5,174 nucleotides of DNA. Source: an archaeon. Its GTDB lineage: Archaea > Asgardarchaeota > Hermodarchaeia > Hermodarchaeales > Hermodarchaeaceae. The notes under the pieces are model-generated. The model was not told the DNA's origin and made no database searches. It saw only the letters and a program-made list of their open reading frames with translations. The stretch is from positions 1-5,174 of the forward strand of contig JABXGY010000145.1 in the NCBI GenBank assembly GCA_016550395.1, read 5' to 3'. A program made the translations under genes and the position numbers. Of this stretch, positions 1-5,155 are shown one piece after another (positions within the stretch are counted from its first letter, which is position 1; each line of letters begins with the position of its first letter).

Positions 1-38
1 TAAATTCTGAATTCCAAAAAAAATTCTAGTGTATTTGA

Positions 39-1529
39 ATGCCAGTCCATCCATTGCTTCTTATTGGTTGCGGACGAATGGGACGTGGAATTACACGAAT
101 GTTGCTTAGCGAGCAACATAACCAACCATTCCAGATTGAACTTTGGATTTTTGATCCTCTAAGTGAGGCTGAAGATTTATGTCAGCAGGAAGTCAGAGCA
201 AGCGGGGTGGATGGAAAACTTCGTCATGTTCGTGAATTGCTTACAAAATCTGATTCTATGAAATTAGAAACGGTCGTAAAAAACTCAACTGCTGATCCAA
301 GTGCTACCAAGCAAGTTATTTCGATATTGAAAAAACCCATTACCCAAGTAAAACCACGCTTGATTCTAAATACTGCAACATTTTCTTCGCAGCAAATCTA
401 TATACCTTTGGCATTAGAAACAAGCTGTGATTACATCGATTTGGGTCAAAAGCTACAACCTATGGACACATTGGCTGCAATGGACTTCTCAATTCAGAAA
501 AATCAAAGGCAAGTTCGGGTTATTCAAGAATGTGGGTTAGCTCCTGGTTTAGTAAATATGTTAGCAACAGACATGTTCTACAAGGCATTAACACATTCAG
601 CAAAGAATCATGTCCATACCGTACAAATGCGCGTTGGAGGGCTTCCACAGCATTCAGATAAGAATGGTAACCTACACTATGGTCCGACATTTTCTCCCGA
701 AGGTTTAGTTTACGAATATGAAGGAAATGCAAATTGTATTCGTAACGGAGACCTCAAAACGACTTCCACATTTTCTAATCCCGAATATTGGGAAGATCCT
801 GAAGAGAAAACATCATCATTTGGTATTCATCCATTCGCGTTAGAAAAAACTAATCTACAAACAATCCTTGAAAACCGACTTCAGAAAAAGTTCATCAGAT
901 GGCAAGACAATACACTTTACCTGGTTAACCTCCAAGCTCGCCCAACTGCCGATGGCACTTCTCGTATGTGTTACGACCCTGCTATCTATGAAAGAGTAAC
1001 TCACCTTGAATATAAAACACTTAGATTTTCACCACACTATCAGACTTGGAATAAGATGAAAGAAGCTGGAAGTCTCCAAACCACTTTAGACTATTGGAAA
1101 TTAAATATCGAAAATCCAGAAATTACCGGATACCCGGATATGGTCCTACTTCGTGTATGGACACAAATCAAAACCAATGATCGCCCTTCAATTATCGAAC
1201 TCATCACGTTACATGATGATATACCCGTAGGAGATCCCCACGGATTTACCGCAATGCAACATCTGACCGGTTGGCCTACAGTGGATTTGACAATGATTTT
1301 ATTAAAATATCCACCAGGAACGGATATATCTCAGCGTCCACACCTGCTTTATCCACCCTCAGCACAAACAGCCTTTAAACGATCTATTGAAGACATCCTC
1401 CAAAACGGAGGCATAATTGCTCCCTACGAACTTGTTAGGGGGATTGCCTACCTGCAGTCTCTAATTGCGTATGACCGTATTCCTCTCTGTCAACTCAAAG
1501 TCGATTTCAAATCTATCGAATCTAAATAA
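39..1529 (+). CDS. Saccharopine dehydrogenase-like NAD(P)-dependent oxidoreductase
   Basis: The 496-residue protein has the layout of the saccharopine dehydrogenase/Lys9-like family. An N-terminal Rossmann fold carries the dinucleotide loop G10-C-G-R-M-G15. An aspartate (D39) follows the second strand, which in such folds usually favours NAD(H) over NADP(H). The C-terminal catalytic-type domain shows C165-G-L-A-P-G-L-V-N173, V199-G-G-L-P203, the Y325-K-T-L-R329 motif and T404-A-M with T410-G411, all typical of archaeal and bacterial saccharopine dehydrogenase-like proteins. Family members interconvert saccharopine with glutamate plus aminoadipate semialdehyde, or act on other amino acid or polyamine adducts. 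No lysine-pathway gene lies nearby, so the substrate is unknown. It is predicted to be cytosolic, with no signal peptide or membrane segment. The start is fixed: an in-frame TGA (36-38) directly precedes the ATG and the Rossmann strand begins at residue 5. There is no clear Shine-Dalgarno site, so the message may be leaderless. The family call is firm; the exact reaction is not. Confidence 0.9.
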   Translation: MPVHPLLLIGCGRMGRGITRMLLSEQHNQPFQIELWIFDPLSEAEDLCQQEVRASGVDGKLRHVRELLTKSDSMKLETVVKNSTADPSATKQVISILKKPITQVKPRLILNTATFSSQQIYIPLALETSCDYIDLGQKLQPMDTLAAMDFSIQKNQRQVRVIQECGLAPGLVNMLATDMFYKALTHSAKNHVHTVQMRVGGLPQHSDKNGNLHYGPTFSPEGLVYEYEGNANCIRNGDLKTTSTFSNPEYWEDPEEKTSSFGIHPFALEKTNLQTILENRLQKKFIRWQDNTLYLVNLQARPTADGTSRMCYDPAIYERVTHLEYKTLRFSPHYQTWNKMKEAGSLQTTLDYWKLNIENPEITGYPDMVLLRVWTQIKTNDRPSIIELITLHDDIPVGDPHGFTAMQHLTGWPTVDLTMILLKYPPGTDISQRPHLLYPPSAQTAFKRSIEDILQNGGIIAPYELVRGIAYLQSLIAYDRIPLCQLKVDFKSIESK

Positions 1530-2067
1530 TCCTAATGAATTCTTCAATTGGTTTGCGTTGAGGTCGCTGTTCTTCAATCTTTAACTGTTGTTCATTGAGA
1601 AGTTCTATGTTGGTAGTCGAATGTTTCCCTACATTTACTAGTGTAATAACAGTCATTTCATCAGATATGCCAAGGACTTTTTTCACCTTTTTTGGATCAA
1701 ATCCTGCGATGGGATGAGCAACTAATCCAAGTTCTGTGGCTCGTAGTATAAGGAAAGCAGTCGACATTCCGGTGTCGAAAAGATAGTAATCGCGTCCAGG
1801 CATCATGCAGTCTAAATCCTTTTTGGTATATACAACGATGATAAGGGACGCAGCCTCAACCCATTTATTGCCTCTTCTAAGAGCGGGGTGAATCTGTTCA
1901 AGCATTTCTGGGGATCGGACGAAAATAAAATTCCATGGTTGCTTATTAAAACACGATGGAGAAAGTTGAGCGCTTCTAGCTAATTCCTCAATAATTTCAT
2001 CAGTTATAGGTACCGATTCTAAAGCTCGATAGGCTCGTCGTGTTTCAATGGCAGATTTTACATCCAT
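1522..2067 (-). CDS. Nitroreductase-family FMN-dependent oxidoreductase
   Basis: This 181-residue protein belongs to the nitroreductase superfamily (PF00881 type), FMN-binding dimers that reduce nitro compounds, quinones, enones or flavins with NAD(P)H. The N-terminal T9-R-R-A-Y-R14 matches the FMN phosphate-binding segment. S36-P-S-C-F-N-K-Q-P-W45 matches the conserved S/N/QPW flavin site. Near the C-terminus, a GLVAHPIAGF stretch followed by a KKVLGISDE segment and a final strand ending in VGK is the usual family ending. The length is typical of short family members. I chose ATG 2067 because a GAAGGCGAT Shine-Dalgarno-like stretch (positions 2072-2080, complement) lies just upstream. A TTG five codons earlier (2082) would overlap that site. 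The gene is convergent with the dehydrogenase, their 3' ends overlapping by 8 nt, and divergent from the acetyltransferase. The substrate cannot be inferred; C39 inside the flavin motif is a minor variation. It is probably cytosolic. Confidence 0.92.
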   Translation of the reverse strand: MDVKSAIETRRAYRALESVPITDEIIEELARSAQLSPSCFNKQPWNFIFVRSPEMLEQIHPALRRGNKWVEAASLIIVVYTKKDLDCMMPGRDYYLFDTGMSTAFLILRATELGLVAHPIAGFDPKKVKKVLGISDEMTVITLVNVGKHSTTNIELLNEQQLKIEEQRPQRKPIEEFIRII

Positions 2068-2071
2068 AAAT

Positions 2072-2080
2072 ATCGCCTTC
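2072..2080 (-). promoter_or_regulatory. Shine-Dalgarno site of the nitroreductase gene
   Basis: Read on the minus strand this is GAAGGCGAT, agreeing at seven of nine positions with the 16S-complementary GGAGGTGAT. It ends four bases before ATG 2067, with its GAAGG core eight bases away. It decides between ATG 2067 and the upstream TTG at 2082, which would place the site inside the coding region. Confidence 0.6.
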
Positions 2081-2215
2081 AATTACTATTATCAAAATCC
2101 CTTTCAACTAGTTTTCTTATCATTAGATAATAAAAAAACACTTGATTTTTCATACGAAAACCGAACTGTATTGTTTAAATTGTTATACTTGCCAATATAC
2201 GAGGAACAAACCGTT

Positions 2216-2220
2216 GAGGT
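2216..2220 (+). promoter_or_regulatory. Shine-Dalgarno site of the acetyltransferase gene
   Basis: GAGGT lies six bases before ATG 2227, a good archaeal spacing. The in-frame TTG at 2221 directly abuts it and is too close to be served by it. The later ATG at 2236 is 15 bases away. The site therefore favours ATG 2227. Confidence 0.6.
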
Positions 2221-2226
2221 TTGAAT

Positions 2227-2745
2227 ATGGGTGGAATGTATCCTGCTGAGTTCGAGTGTGAAGCTCGACTCATTGATGGGCGCTGTGTTCAGGTACGACC
2301 ACTTAATTTTGACGAATATGATCGTTTAGAAGACTTATACAATCGCTCGACTGAGGAATCGCTTCGAAAACGTTTTGGATGGACTGATGCCAGAGCATGG
2401 CTTCGTTCAATTAAAGGCTGTGTGACAACTGGAAATCTGTGCTTGGTTGCTGAATACCTCAATGCTCAGGGTAAACTAGAAATTATTGGTGATTGTTGGT
2501 ACTTCAAAGACCTAAACACTGGCAGTGCAGAGGTATCGATTTTGGTGCGAGATGATTTCCAGAATATGACTTTGGGAACACAAATGATGAGAAAATTAGT
2601 TGAGATTGCTAAGTCAGAGGGGTTGTATCGACTTTTCGCGCTTGTAAATGTGAACAATACGCCAATGCTTCGCATTGTGCAGCGATTAGAATTCAACTTT
2701 GTGCATGGTGCGGATGGTGTAAACCTATATCGGCTTGACCTATAA
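2227..2745 (+). CDS. GNAT-family N-acetyltransferase
   Basis: The 172-residue protein is a single GNAT domain, an enzyme that transfers an acetyl group from acetyl-CoA to an amine. The N-terminal part (DGRCVQVRPL, then a helix ending in LRKRFG) resembles the opening of acetyltransferase domains related to bacterial and archaeal protein acetyltransferases of the Pat/acyl-CoA synthetase-linked kind. The central strand AEVSILVRDDF leads into the acetyl-CoA loop Q112-N-M-T-L-G117, followed by the long helix and the strand LFALVNVNN. The motif B region (N-N-T-P-M-L-R-I-V then LEF) is also typical. The loop is unusual: the canonical pattern is Q/R-x-x-G-x-G/A, and the first glycine is threonine (T115). 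The protein substrate or small-molecule acceptor is unknown. ATG 2227 is preferred over TTG 2221 because of the GAGGT spacing. The GTPase gene follows on the same strand after 69 nt, but that gap has its own TATA-like box, so co-transcription is uncertain. Confidence 0.88.
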   Translation: MGGMYPAEFECEARLIDGRCVQVRPLNFDEYDRLEDLYNRSTEESLRKRFGWTDARAWLRSIKGCVTTGNLCLVAEYLNAQGKLEIIGDCWYFKDLNTGSAEVSILVRDDFQNMTLGTQMMRKLVEIAKSEGLYRLFALVNVNNTPMLRIVQRLEFNFVHGADGVNLYRLDL

Positions 2746-2814
2746 CTGCCTGTGAAAAAAGTATTAAAGTCTAAATGTCTAGGCAGGTCTGTAACATTCT
2801 GGGGATGAAAAGCT
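2746..2814 (+). promoter_or_regulatory. Promoter/leader of the small GTPase gene with inverted and direct repeats
   Basis: This 69-nt gap contains a TATA-like TATTAAAG (2762-2769) that would start transcription near 2790 and leave a leader of about 25 nt. CTGCCT (2746-2751) and AGGCAG (2781-2786) form a 6-bp inverted repeat on either side of that box, and GTCT occurs three times (2769, 2777, 2787). GGGGATGA (2801-2808) is the ribosome binding site, six bases before the TTG start. The box and repeats are visible; their use is inferred. The inverted repeat might instead act at the RNA level as the 3' end of the acetyltransferase transcript, although no T-run follows it. Confidence 0.45.
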
Positions 2815-3357
2815 TTGACTAGCGGCATCGATGATGCAGATGTATCCTTAAAGGTAATCGCCGTTGGCGATGCAGCGGTTGGCAAAACAAGTATTGTCGG
2901 TCGATACGTAACGGGAGCCTTCGAATCATCATACAAAGCAACGATTGGAACCGACATTTTCCGAAAAATTGTACATGTAGAAGGGCGACGTATTGCTCTC
3001 CTTTGCTACGATACAGCGGGTCAAGAACGGTTCCGTAATCTTGTTGAACGCTATTTCATTGGTGCAATTGGTGCGTTATTAGTGTATGATATCACAAATA
3101 GGGAAAGCTTCGAGAATCTGCCTACTTGGACACACCAAGTGGATAAACATGCAGGAGGAGCGTTGAAGATCGTAATTGGTAACAAAATTGATTTGAAAAG
3201 CGAACGAATAGTCTCGGGAGAAGAAGGACAAGGTATGAGCCAGCAGTTGGATGCAGAATTCATCGAAACCAGCGCGAAAGATGGGTTAAATATCGAACCT
3301 GTCTTCGAACGTATCGCTCTTTATGCTGTAGATCGAGTACGTGGGCGCGTCCCCTAG
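2815..3357 (+). CDS. Rab/Ras-like small GTPase (Asgard eukaryotic-signature type)
   Basis: This 180-residue protein is a complete Ras-superfamily GTPase closest in look to Rab. It should switch between GTP- and GDP-bound states to recruit effectors. All G motifs are present: P-loop G18-D-A-A-V-G-K-T25, switch I T43-I-G-T-D47, G3 D66-T-A-G-Q70-E-R-F73 with the catalytic glutamine, G4 N123-K-I-D126 and G5 S153-A-K155. L88-L-V-Y-D-I-T94 followed by ESF and a tryptophan (W105) is strongly Rab-like. The residue before DTAGQ is tyrosine (Y65) where Rab proteins have tryptophan. The chain ends in RGRVP with no C-terminal cysteines, so it cannot be prenylated like eukaryotic Rabs, and no N-terminal lipidation signal or membrane segment is seen. 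The start must be TTG 2815: an in-frame TGA sits at 2806-2808, no ATG or GTG precedes the P-loop, and GGGGATGA lies six bases upstream. The partner protein and membrane are unknown. Confidence 0.95.
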   Translation: MTSGIDDADVSLKVIAVGDAAVGKTSIVGRYVTGAFESSYKATIGTDIFRKIVHVEGRRIALLCYDTAGQERFRNLVERYFIGAIGALLVYDITNRESFENLPTWTHQVDKHAGGALKIVIGNKIDLKSERIVSGEEGQGMSQQLDAEFIETSAKDGLNIEPVFERIALYAVDRVRGRVP

Positions 3358-3363
3358 CATAAA

Positions 3364-3993
3364 TTAATCTGGTGGATGTAACGGAGATCCACAACTTTCA
3401 CAATACGCAGCAGGATCCTCTAGGAATGCACCACATTTTGGACAATATTGAACACGCCGTCGACGCCTCCGACGTGGTGTAGCTCTCTCTGCCACAGCAG
3501 GATGTTTCTTCTTCGGTAAAACAGGTTTCGCCTGTCCTGTCCGATATCGGTACATGGCGTGTTCCACAACAGAACTAAATTGTTTCCGTCGTTTTTTGAA
3601 GGTCTTATCATCCTCATAAGGTTTGGACTGTTCAACCTTCAGTTCATACCAACGTTCTTTTTGTATTTCAGCATCGATATCAGGAGCAATCCGGATCAGT
3701 ATACGATCTTCTTTGCTCTCAATTTTTGAGATTTGATCATAACGGATATATTCCTGAATAGGACCACCACGGAATGAAATTAGCCCTCCGGTTAATCCCT
3801 TTCGTTTTGCATAAAACGCCAAACCCCGATTAGTTACAGCCAATTCACCTACTTTCACTACATGGCCCATTAACTCGTCGCCAGTTTCAGCCAAAATAGT
3901 AGTCGTATAAATAACTGTGTCCTCACCAGGTATGAGTTTCACCAAGTTCTTAGTGAGTTTTCCTTCGGGAATATACCAATCACCGATAGGCAT
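3364..3993 (-). CDS. PH-like (GRAM/bPH-like) domain protein with polyarginine linker and C-terminal zinc ribbon
   Basis: I do not recognise a named gene. The 209-residue protein has three visible parts. Residues about 17-120 look like a PH-like/GRAM-like beta domain: LIPGED at 20-25, G49-ELAVTNRGLAFY61, then Y82-IRYDQISKIES93 and RILIRI at 97-102. This is the 'LTNRGLxF ... IxYDQIxxIE' pattern of bacterial/archaeal PH-like domains. Residues about 124-165 are charged and probably helical. Residues 174-180 are seven consecutive arginines, written with mixed codons. The end is a zinc ribbon with C184-x2-C187-G and C198-x2-C201-G, typical of short archaeal treble/ribbon modules. There is no signal peptide or membrane span, so it is likely soluble or peripherally membrane-bound. 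The arginine run could bind nucleic acid or acidic lipid. It is convergent with the GTPase gene, with 6 nt between the stops. ATG 3993 is supported by a perfect GGTGAT site five bases upstream. The domain call is by pattern; the role is unknown. Confidence 0.85.
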   Translation of the reverse strand: MPIGDWYIPEGKLTKNLVKLIPGEDTVIYTTTILAETGDELMGHVVKVGELAVTNRGLAFYAKRKGLTGGLISFRGGPIQEYIRYDQISKIESKEDRILIRIAPDIDAEIQKERWYELKVEQSKPYEDDKTFKKRRKQFSSVVEHAMYRYRTGQAKPVLPKKKHPAVAERATPRRRRRRRVQYCPKCGAFLEDPAAYCESCGSPLHPPD

Positions 3994-4202
3994 AGAAAAT
4001 CACCACAGACAATTTATTTCAGCTCATTTAAAGTCGAAGGGAATTCAATAATTTAAGATTACTGAGTCTAAGCCCTAGCCATTAATTCCATATATCAATT
4101 CGAAATATACGAGTAATTATTTTACGTTTATTAAATCAAATGTATTTTCTTCATTTAAGAATCAGGGTATCAAGCATTGGTAAAGCTCTTATAAGGCATA
4201 GT
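3994..4202. promoter_or_regulatory. Divergent intergenic region, PH-like/zinc-ribbon gene / PfkB kinase
   Basis: This AT-rich stretch of about 209 nt (146 nt if the kinase starts at ATG 4140) should hold two promoters. For the minus-strand gene, CTTAAATTATT (complement of 4047-4057) would give a leader of about 30 nt. TTTAAATG (complement of 4025-4032) is closer and would start almost on the Shine-Dalgarno site. For the plus-strand kinase, TTTATTAAAT (4127-4136) would start transcription near 4155-4162, downstream of ATG 4140. AATATA (4104-4109) would instead give a leaderless or nearly leaderless message for ATG 4140. The AATATACGAG at 4104-4113 is repeated upstream of the acetyltransferase. 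No tRNA or other structured RNA was recognised. Confidence 0.4.
3999..4004 (-). promoter_or_regulatory. Shine-Dalgarno site of the PH-like/zinc-ribbon gene
   Basis: Read on the minus strand this is GGTGAT, an exact match to the 16S-complementary core, five bases before ATG 3993. It fixes that start codon. Confidence 0.7.
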
Positions 4203-5081
4203 TTGGTTCGCATACCTGTGACATTCGATCTTGTCGTAGCTGGCAAACTCGCCATCGATGAACTATCATTTGAAGGGTCTGCTCCTACTACAGTGCTTGG
4301 TGGGTCTGCTACTCATGTTTCTTTGGCTGCAGCCACAATGGGAAGCAATGTTGCGATCGTATCTGCTATTGGTGATGATTTTCCTTCTCAGTACCTTCAA
4401 ATGCTTCGATCAAAGGGTATTGACCTTTCTGGAGTTGTGCAGCGTAAAGGGCGTTCAGCGCATTTCTGGGCAGATTTTAATAAGGATGGAACCATGAGGA
4501 ACTATCGCTTACATTTTGGGGTTGGTAATCAGCTTTCACTTCGTCACGTTACGAGACTCACAAAAGATGCTAAAGCGGTACATCTTGGCATTCTTCCTCC
4601 CCACCTTCAAAGAAAGTTGATTAACCGTGTCTATGGCACAGGGAAACTCTTGAGTATGACTACGATATTTCATCAAGCTAAGACACTACGAGATCAAATT
4701 CTGCCCCAATTACCGTATCTTGATGTGTTATTCTTAAATGACAGGGAAGCTTTGTTTCTTACAGACACAGAAGATGTTACCAGTGCAATAAAACAATTAG
4801 GTAAACTCTTGCCCTTAGTAATCGTAACACAGGGGCGAAAGGGTTGTTTAATAAACCAACAAGGCATAATCCAGCATGTCTCCAGCTACACTGTCAAAAG
4901 GGTTGATGCAACAGGGGCAGGTGACAGTTTTGCGGGAGCATTTTTGGCTAGTTATCTACACGATAGAGATGTGATTATGGCTGCAAAATGGGGGAATGCT
5001 GCGGGTGCCCTTAATGTTCAAAAAATTGGATGTATGTACCTTGCAGAAGCTACCTATCAAGACATAGAAGACTTAGTGTAA
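4203..5081 (+). CDS. PfkB/ribokinase-family carbohydrate or nucleoside kinase
   Basis: From TTG 4203 this is a 292-residue PfkB-family kinase, which phosphorylates a sugar, sugar phosphate or nucleoside with ATP in the cytosol. The opening strand FDLVVAGKLAID (8-19) is followed by G33-G-S-A-T-H38, the substrate-side glycine motif, then a helix and strand ending in IGDD. N179-D-R-E182 is the NxxE Mg/phosphate motif. The T-x-G-x-x-G pattern in VTQGRKG follows. The C-terminal signature V234-D-A-T-G-A-G-D241 supplies the anion hole and the catalytic base D241. In many ribokinases the first motif ends in asparagine (GGxxxN); here histidine stands there, resembling the archaeal GGSAT(Y/H) subgroup, so the substrate is open. 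ATG 4140 would add 21 residues unlike any family N-terminus. TTG 4203 has AAGG six bases upstream and fits family length; GTG 4218 is a third choice. No neighbour hints at a pathway. Confidence 0.88.
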   Translation: MVRIPVTFDLVVAGKLAIDELSFEGSAPTTVLGGSATHVSLAAATMGSNVAIVSAIGDDFPSQYLQMLRSKGIDLSGVVQRKGRSAHFWADFNKDGTMRNYRLHFGVGNQLSLRHVTRLTKDAKAVHLGILPPHLQRKLINRVYGTGKLLSMTTIFHQAKTLRDQILPQLPYLDVLFLNDREALFLTDTEDVTSAIKQLGKLLPLVIVTQGRKGCLINQQGIIQHVSSYTVKRVDATGAGDSFAGAFLASYLHDRDVIMAAKWGNAAGALNVQKIGCMYLAEATYQDIEDLV

Positions 5082-5130
5082 ATAACGCAACAATCATTGT
5101 ATTCTGACTAACCCATATCTATCCTAATGG

Positions 5131-5155
5131 TTGTAGCAACAGTTGACAATTTTTT
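5131..5155 (+). terminator. Putative stem-loop and T-run terminator after the kinase gene
   Basis: TTGT (5131-5134) can pair with ACAA (5146-5149), and CAA (5137-5139) with TTG (5143-5145), leaving a CAG loop and a two-base AG bulge. Six thymines (5150-5155) follow immediately. Archaeal termination depends mainly on the T-run; the weak stem may be incidental. It lies 49 nt after the kinase stop. The rest of 5082-5174 shows no convincing gene. Confidence 0.4.

Larger units (their letters stand above)
2068..2226. promoter_or_regulatory. Divergent intergenic promoter region, nitroreductase / acetyltransferase
   Basis: This 159-nt AT-rich stretch separates two genes that point away from each other, so it should hold both promoters. 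For the plus-strand acetyltransferase, TTTAAATTG (2174-2182) is the best TATA-like box; it would put transcription start near 2200-2207 and leave a short leader that includes the GAGGT site. TTATACTT (2183-2190) is an alternative. On the minus strand, A/T runs near 2127-2140 (read as TTTTTTTATTATC) and around 2088-2096 could be TATA boxes for the nitroreductase. No clear operator palindrome was seen. The boxes are judged by eye from archaeal consensus only. Confidence 0.45.

Noticed and set aside
520..732. Minus-strand open frame of 70 codons inside the dehydrogenase gene
   Set aside because: It is opposite the conserved catalytic motifs of the dehydrogenase and has no recognisable domain.
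2097..2160. A/T-rich runs that could be an attachment site or insertion sequence remnant
   Set aside because: No terminal inverted repeats, target duplication or transposase fragment is present; ordinary promoter DNA explains it.
2466..2957. Minus-strand open frame of 163 codons across the acetyltransferase end and GTPase start
   Set aside because: It lies opposite two genes with strong family motifs; its translation is serine/threonine-rich with no recognisable motif, as expected for an antisense shadow.
3051..3263. Minus-strand open frame of 70 codons inside the GTPase gene
   Set aside because: It is fully opposite the GTPase G3-G5 region and has no family features.
3420..3635. Minus-strand open frame of 71 codons overlapping the PH-like/zinc-ribbon gene in another frame
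   Set aside because: The overlapped frame encodes the zinc ribbon and arginine run with clear cysteine spacing; the alternative has no motif.
4021..4139. A tRNA or structured RNA in the intergenic region before the kinase
   Set aside because: No cloverleaf arms, T-loop sequence or GC-rich stems were found; the stretch is AT-rich and fits promoter DNA.
4258..4497. Plus-strand open frame of 79 codons rich in leucine inside the kinase gene
   Set aside because: It looks membrane-like only because it reads the kinase in another frame; the kinase motifs hold the real frame.
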